Shown in pieces: positions 6,740 to 13,757 of a stretch of 35,043 nucleotides of DNA. The stretch is from a virus, in IMG/VR virus record IMGVR_UViG_3300036715_000150, positions 1-35,043 of that record. One strand, given 5' to 3'. Every line of letters starts with the position of its first letter. Within the stretch, counting starts at the first letter, position 1. The notes under the pieces are model-generated. The model worked only from the letters and a program-made list of their open reading frames with translations, made no database searches and had not been told where the DNA came from. Made by a program: the position numbers and the translations under genes.

Positions 6740-6926
6740 AGAACTAGAACACCTACAGTATAATGACGTTCTTACTGACCTAGCTTCTTCTATGGAAACT
6801 GTAGGAGCTAGGAAATTCCTACAAGATTTTAAGTCTTGTTACCCACGACATTTTGAGGAAATTCAAATTCAAATCACACGGCTAGATCAACGTACACCTT
6901 GTAAACTATTAACAAAGGATGAATAA
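6732..6926 (+). CDS. hypothetical protein lodged between the two polymerase parts
   Basis: A 64-residue acidic, helical protein beginning MTKELEHLQYNDVLTDL and containing SSMETVGARKFLQDFKS, a pattern I associate with a small conserved phage protein of unknown role. It starts inside the last codons of polymerase exon 2 and ends in a TAATG overlap with the polymerase C-terminal gene. It has no ribosome binding site of its own, so translation is probably coupled to exon 2. It is too short for an intron or intein and shows no nuclease motif. Confidence 0.7.
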   Translation: MTKELEHLQYNDVLTDLASSMETVGARKFLQDFKSCYPRHFEEIQIQITRLDQRTPCKLLTKDE

Positions 6927-7639
6927 TGCTTTTGCAATGTGACGCAAGCCAATTAGAGTGGCGGGTTGCATTAGAACTTAGTAATGAAATAGTAGGGATA
7001 CAAGAGATTATAAATGGTGAGGATACTCATACCAACAATCAAAGTGCTTTTGAATTACCTTCACGACTTATTGCAAAGATTTTCTTATTTCGTACAATCT
7101 TCCGTGGTAGTGGATGGGCTTTTGCTAACGATGCTAATTTTCAGCATGTATCAAACAATCCGAAGTTCTGGGATTCTATGAATGAAAAGTTCTATGCCAA
7201 ATATAAATACCTAGATAAACAGCATAAATTATGGATGGCTTTAGTTTCCGCAGGAAAGGACATTACAGGGCCGTTAGGACGTTCTTGGCACTTGGAGATG
7301 AAGAGGGATTATAAAGGTGAATTAAAGCTCCCTATCAACCAATTAGTCAATCTTCCTGTTCAAGGAACTGGCGCTGATATTATGACTATTGCTCGTATTT
7401 CTGCATACAAGCGTATTAAGAAAGCAGGTATTCCTTGTGATTTCATTTCTACTGTTCATGACTCAATTGTTGTAGACACACAGAAGCGTTATTTAAGAGC
7501 ACTTGCCAATATTTTTGAACAAGTATTTAAAGACCTTCCTATGAATATCAAAGCTATATTTGGGTACGACTGGACTTGTCCCATGGCTTGTGAATGTAAG
7601 TATGGACCTAATATGAAAGACATGAAAAAGTTCAAATAA
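6926..7639 (+). CDS. family A DNA polymerase, C-terminal catalytic fragment
   Basis: This 237-residue product begins directly at motif A, MLLQCDASQLEWR (catalytic Asp6). It then has the O-helix motif B around R47 and K51 (RLIAKIFLFRTIFRG) and motif C, STVHDSIV (His178-Asp179). A Phe sits where T7 polymerase has Tyr526, as in E. coli Pol I. AAGGA seven bases before the ATG gives it independent initiation. Together with the 373-residue spliced N-terminal part the total is about 610 residues, similar to single-chain phage relatives, so nothing appears lost. The two polypeptides would have to assemble into one enzyme. Single-chain production by a second splice is unlikely given the 186-nt gap and the coding content between them. 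Confidence 0.9.
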   Translation: MLLQCDASQLEWRVALELSNEIVGIQEIINGEDTHTNNQSAFELPSRLIAKIFLFRTIFRGSGWAFANDANFQHVSNNPKFWDSMNEKFYAKYKYLDKQHKLWMALVSAGKDITGPLGRSWHLEMKRDYKGELKLPINQLVNLPVQGTGADIMTIARISAYKRIKKAGIPCDFISTVHDSIVVDTQKRYLRALANIFEQVFKDLPMNIKAIFGYDWTCPMACECKYGPNMKDMKKFK

Positions 7640-7642
7640 ATG

Positions 7643-7672
7643 TTGACACACCTCAACTAAGTATGTTATACT
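7643..7672 (+). promoter_or_regulatory. sigma70-type promoter upstream of the SSB-like gene
   Basis: TTGACA at 7643-7648, an 18-bp spacer, and TATACT at 7667-7672 with TG upstream (extended -10). The segment around the -10 (TATGTTATACTATAG) is nearly identical to that of the promoter at 3320-3349, suggesting a shared element recognised by the host polymerase. Confidence 0.75.
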
Positions 7673-7678
7673 ATAGGT

Positions 7679-7697
7679 ATAGGAACAAGATTCCTAT
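7679..7697 (+). promoter_or_regulatory. 5'-leader stem-loop upstream of the SSB-like gene
   Basis: ATAGGAA (7679-7685) pairs with TTCCTAT (7691-7697) around a CAAGA loop. It falls at the predicted 5' end of the transcript from 7643-7672. No T-run follows. The arrangement promoter, hairpin, AT-rich leader, gene repeats that found before helicase. Confidence 0.55.
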
Positions 7698-7725
7698 TAG
7701 ATTAATTTTAAAGATAAAATAAACA

Positions 7726-8259
7726 ATGAAAATTCAAATTGTAACAAACACTGTTTCCACAAAACCCACTACTCGTGGTTCTTATCAAGAACTAGAAGTT
7801 GTATATAAAAACCTATCCTTCCAAGGTAAGGTAGAGTCTAAGAAGATTATGTCTTTCGGTGCTGCCGCTGAAACCTTCAAGGTTCTAGCAGAAGCCTCTT
7901 CAAACTCTGTTTGGGAAATTGATGTAGTTAAGAACGATAAAGGCTACAACGATTGGGTAAAAGCTACACCCTCTTCTGACAACCCTACAGCTACTGCTGC
8001 TGCAACAACCAAAGGTACTCTAGCTCCTAAATCTACTTATGAAACTCCCGAAGAACGTGCGCAGCGGCAAGTCCTCATTGTCCGTCAATCTAGTGTTAGT
8101 TCTGCTGTCGCTGCTCTTACTGCTGGTGCTAAAACACCTCCCAAGTCTAGTGACGTAATTACCTATGCTCGTGATCTGGAAGCATATGTCTTTGGTCTAG
8201 CAGATGCAGGTGATTCCGGTTTTGAGGATTTGCCTAACTTTGATGCTGAAGTTCAGTAA
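7726..8259 (+). CDS. single-stranded DNA-binding protein-like
   Basis: A 177-residue protein whose first 85 residues have the strand-rich look of phage SSB-like OB folds (SYQELEVVYKNLSFQGKVESKKIM and later WEIDVVKND). A Thr/Ala/Pro-rich linker follows, and the C-terminal tail is acidic (DAGDSGFEDLPNFDAE). An acidic tail is typical of SSBs that contact polymerase or primase. It has its own promoter and leader hairpin, consistent with high demand. Assignment is by pattern and position between polymerase and 5' nuclease. Confidence 0.7.
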   Translation: MKIQIVTNTVSTKPTTRGSYQELEVVYKNLSFQGKVESKKIMSFGAAAETFKVLAEASSNSVWEIDVVKNDKGYNDWVKATPSSDNPTATAAATTKGTLAPKSTYETPEERAQRQVLIVRQSSVSSAVAALTAGAKTPPKSSDVITYARDLEAYVFGLADAGDSGFEDLPNFDAEVQ

Positions 8260-8494
8260 GTTTTTAGGAGTATTGGTAGTGTCTATGGGTTTCATGTATG
8301 GTTACCATCGGGTCTATCAACATGAAATAATAGCTGCACAGAAAGCCCGAGAGTCTCATGATCTTTGTCATAATACACCAACAGAAATAGCTTGGGTAGC
8401 ATACAAGGATGGAGAAGCTCGGTGCTTCTTAGAAAATAAAGAATACCCTCATAGGGTAAAAGGAGCTTATATAGATGTTGACCTCCCTGATTGA
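8243..8494 (+). CDS. small protein with N-terminal membrane segment
   Basis: An 83-residue protein starting at ATG 8243 inside the end of the SSB-like gene. Residues about 4-22 (FSKFLGVLVVSMGFMYGYH) form a membrane helix or signal anchor. The rest is polar, with two cysteines (HDLCHN and ARCFLEN) that may form a disulfide outside the cytoplasm. It overlaps the 5' nuclease start. Function unknown. Confidence 0.65.
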   Translation: MLKFSKFLGVLVVSMGFMYGYHRVYQHEIIAAQKARESHDLCHNTPTEIAWVAYKDGEARCFLENKEYPHRVKGAYIDVDLPD

Positions 8495-9185
8495 CGGGGA
8501 TATTATTGCTTACCGCTGCGCGGCCAGTTGTCAGAAACAAGGTGTGACAATTGAGCCAGTTGAGGTAGCGTTATATCGTGTAGATGACCTAATGCGTCGT
8601 ATCATACATGAAACAAGTGCTGGGTATTTTAACACTTATTTATCTGGAGAAAACAACTTCAGGTACAAATACAATCCTGAATATAAAGCCAATCGCAAAG
8701 ATGTTGTAAAACCAGAATGGTTGGGACAATGTAAACAGCATCTTATAGATAAATGGGATGCATCTATATCAGAAGGATGTGAAGCCGATGACTCAATGGC
8801 TATAGCACAAACGGTATTAAAAGATGAATCTAGTATTTGTACTATTGACAAGGACTTACTCCAAGTACCGGGTAGACATTACAACTTTGTTAAATCCGAG
8901 TTCCAATATATATCTCCTATTGAAGGAGTATTCAACTTTTACTGGCAATTCATTATGGGTGACAAAGCTGATAATATTGTGGGCTTTGATGGTCTTTCGC
9001 GTCAAACAGTTCCGAAGAAGTTTGAAGGTATGTACTCGGAGATGCAAGAACTAGCTAGTAATGAAATTGATATTTTTAACTACGTCCGTGAATTGTACAA
9101 CGATGATGAACGTCTTTTGATGAATGGTATTTGTCTTTGGATGCAACGAGAGACAGATCAAATTTGGAGGTTTCCAACTGGCTAA
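8475..9185 (+). CDS. 5'-3' exonuclease, T7 gp6/FEN-like
   Basis: A 236-residue 5' nuclease of the PIN/FEN fold. Acidic metal ligands appear at the N terminus (SLIDGDIIAY), in CEADDSMAIA, in CTIDKDLLQVPG, and in FIMGDKADNIVGFDG, which is the helix-hairpin-helix-like region after the last metal-binding Asp. These enzymes remove RNA primers and degrade host DNA in T7-like replication. AAAGGAG lies 10 bases before the ATG. The length is short for T7 gp6 (300 residues) but usual for reduced phage members. Confidence 0.88.
   Translation: MLTSLIDGDIIAYRCAASCQKQGVTIEPVEVALYRVDDLMRRIIHETSAGYFNTYLSGENNFRYKYNPEYKANRKDVVKPEWLGQCKQHLIDKWDASISEGCEADDSMAIAQTVLKDESSICTIDKDLLQVPGRHYNFVKSEFQYISPIEGVFNFYWQFIMGDKADNIVGFDGLSRQTVPKKFEGMYSEMQELASNEIDIFNYVRELYNDDERLLMNGICLWMQRETDQIWRFPTG
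9166..9180 (+). promoter_or_regulatory. ribosome binding site with CUG start for HNH gene
   Basis: GGAGG at 9166-9170, seven bases, then CTG at 9178 in frame with the HNH domain. The product would open (M)AKRKTWNGGNW, which matches the usual opening of this phage HNH family. The only upstream ATG (9124) adds 18 residues read from inside the 5' nuclease gene and has no ribosome binding site. Confidence 0.6.
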
Positions 9186-9567
9186 ACGTAAAACATGGAA
9201 TGGTGGTAATTGGACAGAGGGGCGTTTTAATTCTTTCATAACTTCAACCTTACGTGCTGGCGCTAGACGCTGGCAACCTAAATATGACACTCTCAACTCA
9301 AGCAAGACAGAAAAAAAGATTAATCCAAAAACAGGTAGGATGGCCCAGCATTACGAATGTGGGCTATGTCACAACGAATTCACGCAAAAAGATATGGAAG
9401 TTGATCACATTAAACCAGTGGTTGATCCGTCTAAAGGCTTCATATCGTGGGACATATTCATAGATCGTCTTTTCTGTGAAGCAGATAATCTACAGGCGAT
9501 ATGTAAATCGTGCCATCTAGTCAAAACTAAAAAAGAAAAAAAAGAAAGAACTGATGCAAATAAATAA
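9178..9567 (+). CDS. HNH endonuclease
   Basis: A 129-residue HNH protein. Two zinc-binding CxxC pairs (CGLCHN and CKSCH) flank the catalytic segment MEVDHIKPVVDP, with the later CEADNLQAICKSCH giving the Asn of the HNH motif. The N terminus (AKRKTWNGG ... RFNSFI) is that of a family common in T7-like phages. The start is assigned to CTG at 9178 by its GGAGG. It overlaps the 5' nuclease stop by 8 nt and the following small gene by 14 nt, and so is fully built into the operon. It could be a homing enzyme or a phage DNA-processing nuclease. Confidence 0.85.
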   Translation: MAKRKTWNGGNWTEGRFNSFITSTLRAGARRWQPKYDTLNSSKTEKKINPKTGRMAQHYECGLCHNEFTQKDMEVDHIKPVVDPSKGFISWDIFIDRLFCEADNLQAICKSCHLVKTKKEKKERTDANK

Positions 9568-9724
9568 ATCATTTGAAACTCCAGAAGGAACTGTTCGATT
9601 TGAGGGTGAAATTGAGGGAGTAGAATTGGACTACGTTCTGCAACTAGGTCTACTAGCAATCATGCAGCAGGGAATGGTCAGTACATTCTATGCTGAACCT
9701 ACAGACGAGGATACAATTCAGTGA
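9554..9724 (+). CDS. small conserved phage protein
   Basis: A 56-residue protein starting MQINKSFETPEGTVRFEGE, then a helix VELDYVLQLGLLAIMQQG and an acidic end. It overlaps the HNH gene at its start and the metallophosphoesterase at its stop (GTGA). Similar short proteins with an ETPEGTV(R/K)FEG core recur in podovirus replication regions as I recall; the role is unknown. Confidence 0.7.
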   Translation: MQINKSFETPEGTVRFEGEIEGVELDYVLQLGLLAIMQQGMVSTFYAEPTDEDTIQ

Positions 9725-10491
9725 AACATTTAGTACTTCCAGATGTACAAGCTAAAGAAGGTATAGATTTTTCATACCTAACTAAAATTGGTAAATATAT
9801 TGTAGAAAAGAAACCAGATAAACTAATTTGCCTAGGGGATTTTGCTGATATGCCGAGCCTCTCGTCCTACGATGTGGGCAAGAAGAGTTTTGAAGGTCGG
9901 CGCTATGTTAAGGATATTGCAGCCTCACAAGCTGCTATGCGAGCAATGTTCGACCCTTTATGGACATTCAATGCAAAAGCTAGGAAAAATAAGGAGAAAC
10001 AATATTACCCTGAACAAATTTTTCTCTTGGGTAATCATGAAAATCGAATTAACCGTGCTATCAACGATGACCCTAAACTTGAAGGTGTTCTCAGCATTGA
10101 CGACTTGGGATACGAGAACTTTGGTTGGAAGGTTATACCCTTCCTTGATGTTAGTGTTATCGATGGTATTGCTTATTCCCATTACTTTGTTACAGGGCTT
10201 GCTGGTCGCCCCGCTGCTACCGCCTCTGCCCAACTACAAAAAGCAAAAATGAGTTGTATTGCAGGTCATCAACAGGGTCTACAAATCAACACATCTTATC
10301 GTGGAGATGGAGTCAGGCTCACTTCTATCATTGCAGGTTCCTGTTATGAACACAATGAAGATTATATGTCTAGTCAAGGTAACCGTCATTGGCGTGGTTT
10401 CTTGATGCTGCATGATGTTAAAGACGGTGAGTTTGATTTTATGAACGTTTCATTAGATTATATTAATAAGAAATATGCTTCAACAAGTTGA
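9721..10491 (+). CDS. metallophosphoesterase (calcineurin-like)
   Basis: A 256-residue phosphoesterase with a GTG start. The motif series is clear: LPDVQ (D of the DxH variant, with Gln in place of His), LGDFAD (GDxxD), LLGNHENR (GNHE), SHYF, and IAGHQQG (GH). These bind a two-metal centre that hydrolyses phosphomono- or diesters. In phages such enzymes sit near replication genes; nucleotide or nucleic-acid 3'-end substrates are possible but cannot be told from sequence. The start overlaps the upstream gene by 4 nt. Confidence 0.85.
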   Translation: MKHLVLPDVQAKEGIDFSYLTKIGKYIVEKKPDKLICLGDFADMPSLSSYDVGKKSFEGRRYVKDIAASQAAMRAMFDPLWTFNAKARKNKEKQYYPEQIFLLGNHENRINRAINDDPKLEGVLSIDDLGYENFGWKVIPFLDVSVIDGIAYSHYFVTGLAGRPAATASAQLQKAKMSCIAGHQQGLQINTSYRGDGVRLTSIIAGSCYEHNEDYMSSQGNRHWRGFLMLHDVKDGEFDFMNVSLDYINKKYASTS

Positions 10492-10831
10492 CATTAAAGA
10501 TTATGAACGTGATGGGTATATGCAACCTAAACTGTCTATAAAGCCACAGGAGCGTAAAGCTTCTCCTGTGGCTACTGGGGTACTAGACTACTTCCCATTA
10601 GCTCTTGTAGAGGTTGCTAAGTGCTCTAAAGCGGGTAATGATCAGCATAACCCCGGACAACCTCTTCATTGGGATAAAACTAAGTCCACTGATCATGCTG
10701 ATTGTATCATGCGTCATCTAATTGAACGTGGTACAATAGATACAGATGGTATTCTTCATTCTGCCAAGGTTGCATGGCGAGCCTTGGCACAACTTCAGAT
10801 TGAACTAGAAAATGACAAAAACATTAAGTGA
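10475..10831 (+). CDS. DUF5664-type protein (dATP/dGTP diphosphohydrolase N-terminal family)
   Basis: A 118-residue protein with the family pattern in order: GVLDYFPLALVEVAKCSK, GNDQHNPGQPLHW, KSTDHADCIMRHL, and VAWRALAQLQIELE. The conserved His and Asp residues suggest a metal-dependent helical nucleotide hydrolase. Related proteins include MazZ of Z-genome phages, which turns dATP/dGTP into monophosphates, but the family is widespread in phages with ordinary DNA and no PurZ gene is seen here. It overlaps both neighbours, within a nucleotide-metabolism run that includes a MazG-like gene. Confidence 0.75.
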   Translation: MLQQVDIKDYERDGYMQPKLSIKPQERKASPVATGVLDYFPLALVEVAKCSKAGNDQHNPGQPLHWDKTKSTDHADCIMRHLIERGTIDTDGILHSAKVAWRALAQLQIELENDKNIK

Positions 10832-11198
10832 ACAAATTAGAGCTTGCCGTGAGGGTGTGGTTGCAAACCCATTTCAAGGAACTGATAAAAAAGTTCTTTT
10901 TGTTTGCAGCATGGGTATTCTTCGTAGTGCTACTGCTGCTCGCATTTATGCTCATAAGTACAATACAAGGAGCGCAGGGAGTTGGGGGGATGCCCTTATT
11001 CCTTTAACACCTATCTTGTTAGCTTGGGCTAATGAAATTGTGTTTGTAAATCCAGAAAATTATCATAATGCTGTTAGTGAGTTTGGCGAGGAAGTATTCA
11101 AAGAAATATCTATAAAGGTGTTGGAAATTCCAGACCGTTATCCACATATGCATCCACTACTAATTAAGGCGTTTGAGGATCAATATGAAGTTCGGTAA
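10812..11198 (+). CDS. low-molecular-weight phosphatase-like protein (CX5R)
   Basis: A 128-residue protein with the protein-tyrosine-phosphatase P-loop VCSMGILRSATAA (C-X5-R-S) at about residues 31-43, just after a beta strand, as in low-Mr phosphatases. A following AGS and ALIPLTPILLAWANEIVFV match the rest of the small Rossmann-like fold. The probable general acid is the Asp in EIPDRYP near the C terminus. It resembles the COG4551 type of predicted phosphatase. Its substrate is unknown; it lies among nucleotide enzymes and may act on host proteins or small phosphoesters. Confidence 0.75.
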   Translation: MTKTLSEQIRACREGVVANPFQGTDKKVLFVCSMGILRSATAARIYAHKYNTRSAGSWGDALIPLTPILLAWANEIVFVNPENYHNAVSEFGEEVFKEISIKVLEIPDRYPHMHPLLIKAFEDQYEVR

Positions 11199-11511
11199 TT
11201 ATGAAAAAGCTATTAATAATTTTGCAATTTATCCAGAAGCAGGTCAAGGCTCTACCATGGGACTTGCTTATTGTGCTCTTGGTCTTACTGGGGAGTCTGG
11301 AGAATATAGTGAGAAAATCAAGAAACTTATTCGGGATGGGAAATTGGATAAATCTCTTGCTGTCAAAGAATTGGGAGATGTTTTGTGGTATCTTACTCGC
11401 AGTGCGAATGAACTTGGGTATACGCTTCAAGACGTGGCGGAAATCAATTTAGTAAAACTAAACTCACGTAAAGAACGAGGGGTATTGGGAGGTTCAGGTG
11501 ATCTTCGCTGA
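11185..11511 (+). CDS. MazG-like nucleotide pyrophosphohydrolase
   Basis: A 108-residue all-helical protein from ATG 11185 (GAGGA just upstream); an in-frame TTG four codons earlier is less likely. The EExxE-type metal site is seen as LTGESGEYSEKIK and KELGDVLWYLTRS, the pattern of MazG/iMazG enzymes that split NTPs or dNTPs to monophosphates and PPi. It may clear modified nucleotides, alter (p)ppGpp levels or tune pools for the RNR downstream. It overlaps the phosphatase-like gene by 14 nt. Confidence 0.85.
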   Translation: MKFGNYEKAINNFAIYPEAGQGSTMGLAYCALGLTGESGEYSEKIKKLIRDGKLDKSLAVKELGDVLWYLTRSANELGYTLQDVAEINLVKLNSRKERGVLGGSGDLR

Positions 11512-11671
11512 TACTAATATGGACGTTGATGACTTGAAGGTACTTATAGCAGCGGAATTAGATGTGATAGATTTCTTGGATATTATTGGTTATGATCTAT
11601 GTGATCTAGTAGAAATACTAGAAGATGAAATTGAAGAATACAAAACACAACTCATTTCAGCCTGTCGCTGA
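11498..11671 (+). CDS. small acidic protein
   Basis: A 57-residue highly acidic helical protein (VIDFLDIIGYDLCDLVEILEDEIEEY). GTG at 11498 was chosen as start because GGGAGG lies five bases upstream; ATG at 11519 has no ribosome binding site. The start lies inside the end of the MazG-like gene. The charge suggests a DNA mimic or protein-binding peptide, but there is no direct evidence for either. Confidence 0.6.
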   Translation: MIFADTNMDVDDLKVLIAAELDVIDFLDIIGYDLCDLVEILEDEIEEYKTQLISACR

Positions 11672-11801
11672 ACAACATTATAAAAAATCATACCTCTTGC
11701 GTAAAATCAAAGAGGTAGAAGATAAACAGGAGATTAGGGAATATGAGCGAATACCCGAAGAGTTCCCAACCAAAGACACCCATAATAACCTACCCACATA
11801 A
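11631..11801 (+). CDS. small basic protein (TTG start)
   Basis: An open frame of 56 codons from TTG 11631, preceded by AGAAGATGAAA, opening (M)KNTKHNSFQPVAEQHYKK and followed by a charged helix RKIKEVEDKQEIREYER. The composition looks like a real protein, and the frame fills what would otherwise be a gap of about 70 nt. It overlaps genes on both sides. The C terminus (after the ATG at 11743) is shared with the zinc protein in another frame. No function is recognised. Confidence 0.5.
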   Translation: MKNTKHNSFQPVAEQHYKKSYLLRKIKEVEDKQEIREYERIPEEFPTKDTHNNLPT

Positions 11802-11934
11802 ATGTCCAATACATAATGCATGGATGCGTAAGGGCCAGTGTGAGCCTTGCGCTTTAGATAGAGATCGAAGACAACGTGCTCAAGATTTGGAGAACGGTGT
11901 TATAAAACAAAAAATAAAAATAGGTAAATTATAA
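11743..11934 (+). CDS. small zinc-finger-like protein
   Basis: A 63-residue protein with a Pro/Ser/Thr-rich start and a Cys/His cluster (HKCPIH ... GQCEPCALDRDRRQRAQDL) that could hold one zinc ion, followed by a basic helix. TTAGGGA lies just upstream of the ATG. It ends one base before the TTG start of RNR. A nucleic-acid- or protein-binding role is plausible. Confidence 0.7.
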   Translation: MSEYPKSSQPKTPIITYPHKCPIHNAWMRKGQCEPCALDRDRRQRAQDLENGVIKQKIKIGKL

Positions 11935-13575
11935 TTGACAAATGAATTCAGAAACTCATTCGCAGAAAACGTCTTTAGATTTAAATACGCACAAGGTCCG
12001 GGAGACACATGGGCTAAACTTTCAGAGCGTCTTGTCGAAGACGTATGCGGAAGTAGGAATGGTGAATTACCAATCCTCATGTCTGATGGAGATCGTAAAG
12101 AACTTACAGAACACATAAAATCTATGCGCTTCCTCCCGGGTGGGCGCTACTTGTACTACGCAGGACGACCCTACAAAGCCTACAATAATTGTTACCTTTT
12201 ACGTGCCGAGAAGGATACCCGAGAAGAATGGAGTGCAGTAACATGGAGAGCTATGTCTTGTTTGATGACTGGGGGTGGAATTGGAATTGACTATTCAAGA
12301 TTGCGTCCGTCAGGCAAGGCTCTGTCGAGAACTGGTGGCACAGCTTCAGGACCAATACCTCTTATGCGAGCAATCAATGAAATTGGACGGAATGTTATGC
12401 AGGGAGGAAGTCGTCGCTCTGCTATCTATGCATCGCTTAATTGGCGACACGAAGATATACAGCAATTCCTTACAGAAAAGAATTGGTCAGATATTGTTAA
12501 GGAACAGAAGCTAGTAGACTTCAACTTCCCTGCTCCTCTTGATATGACTAACATCTCTGTCAATTATGATGATGCTTCGTTGGAAGGTGGGCTTGATAAT
12601 AATACTGTGTTTAAACAGAATGTTCGTCAGGCTATGGAGACAGGTGAACCGGGCTTCAGCTTTAACTTTGGTGATAAACAAAATGAAACTCTTCGTAATG
12701 CTTGTACGGAGGTTACTTCGGAAGATGACAGTGATGTTTGTAATTTGGGTAGTATCAATCTTGGGAATATTGGTAGTATCGAAGAGTTCAAGTCAGTTGT
12801 ACAACTTGCCTCTAAATTCCTTGTTTGCGGAACTCTACGCGCGGATTTGCCTTATGATAAAGTATATCGAGTCCGTGAAAAGAACCGACGACTCGGGCTT
12901 GGTCTTATGGGCATCCATGAATGGCTCCTCAAACGCGGATACGGATATGAAGTAACTCCCGAACTCCATGAATGGTTAAAGGTATATAAAGATGAATCAA
13001 AACGATCAGCAGATGAGCATTGTGATAGATTCTACATAAGTCGTCCTGTGGCATATCGAGCAATTGCACCCACAGGAAGTATCGGTATCCTTGCTGGGAC
13101 AACTACTGGAATTGAACCACTCTTTGCAGTTGCTTATAAACGACGTTTTCTTACAGAAGGAACGAAATGGAAATACCAATACGTCGTTGACGGTACAGCA
13201 GACCTACTTATTCAACGGTACGGAGTTAATCCCAACAACATCCAGTCAGCGTTAGACCTAAGTGAAAACTATGAGCAACGAATTAAATTCCAAGCAGACA
13301 TTCAAGATTACGTTGACATGTCAATTAGCTCCACAATTAATCTTCCCGCTTGGGGGTCAATCGGCAATTCAGAATCGGACGTTGGGCGATTTGCGGAAAC
13401 GCTTGCTAAATATGCTCCAAGACTACGAGGTTTTACATGCTATCCAGATGGAAGTCGCGGTGGACAACCCTTGACAGCAGTTCCTTATGAAGAAGCTTTG
13501 AAACACAAAGACGTTATTTATGAAGAACTTGATATTTGTGACATCTCTGGAAAAGGAGGTAGCTGTGGCGTATAA
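11935..13575 (+). CDS. ribonucleotide reductase, class II-like (adenosylcobalamin-dependent)
   Basis: A 546-residue RNR catalytic subunit. The redox pair Cys86 (NNCYLL) and Cys269 (VCNLGSINL), and the radical-site NACTE (Asn255, Cys257, Glu259), are all present. A late loop has APTGSIGILAG, and the C terminus ends in CDISGKGGSCGV, the swinging-arm cysteine pair. Size, lack of an N-terminal ATP cone and absence of a NrdB gene beside it point to the class II B12-dependent type common in phages. TTG at 11935 follows the preceding stop directly. It supplies dNTPs and closes the rightward arm. Confidence 0.85.
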   Translation: MTNEFRNSFAENVFRFKYAQGPGDTWAKLSERLVEDVCGSRNGELPILMSDGDRKELTEHIKSMRFLPGGRYLYYAGRPYKAYNNCYLLRAEKDTREEWSAVTWRAMSCLMTGGGIGIDYSRLRPSGKALSRTGGTASGPIPLMRAINEIGRNVMQGGSRRSAIYASLNWRHEDIQQFLTEKNWSDIVKEQKLVDFNFPAPLDMTNISVNYDDASLEGGLDNNTVFKQNVRQAMETGEPGFSFNFGDKQNETLRNACTEVTSEDDSDVCNLGSINLGNIGSIEEFKSVVQLASKFLVCGTLRADLPYDKVYRVREKNRRLGLGLMGIHEWLLKRGYGYEVTPELHEWLKVYKDESKRSADEHCDRFYISRPVAYRAIAPTGSIGILAGTTTGIEPLFAVAYKRRFLTEGTKWKYQYVVDGTADLLIQRYGVNPNNIQSALDLSENYEQRIKFQADIQDYVDMSISSTINLPAWGSIGNSESDVGRFAETLAKYAPRLRGFTCYPDGSRGGQPLTAVPYEEALKHKDVIYEELDICDISGKGGSCGV

Positions 13576-13757
13576 CTATGTTTGTAATATTTGATTTGAT
13601 TAGTATTTGGTATCAAGTATATTAGTGGTGATGAAGACGATAACTTCCATTAGATTATTGATATTTACATTGGTTTTGTGTGATTGAGTATCTTTAGTTA
13701 GGAGAATTCCCATGATTTAATATCGGTCATCAACACCTTACGTGAAATCCAAAAAAG
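13576..13757. other. intergenic region between converging arms
   Basis: AT-rich DNA with no supported gene. It holds a strong AGGAG (13700-13704) in front of ATG ATT TAA at 13712-13720, a start codon followed almost at once by a stop. This may be the remains of a lost gene. Short frames such as the 18-codon one opening MKTITSIRLL look too short to call. Confidence 0.5.

Noticed and set aside
6740-6925. A second intron or an intein between the polymerase parts
   Set aside because: At 186 nt it is too short for a group I intron with the usual core, the core motifs are absent, and it reads as a small protein gene; intein splice motifs are also absent.
11935-11962. TTGACA at the RNR start as a promoter -35 box
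   Set aside because: No acceptable -10 follows at 16-18 bp; the TTG is the RNR initiation codon.
13313-13324. Second copy of the palindrome TTGACATGTCAA, inside RNR
   Set aside because: It encodes conserved-looking residues (VDMSI) and has no -10; treated as chance.
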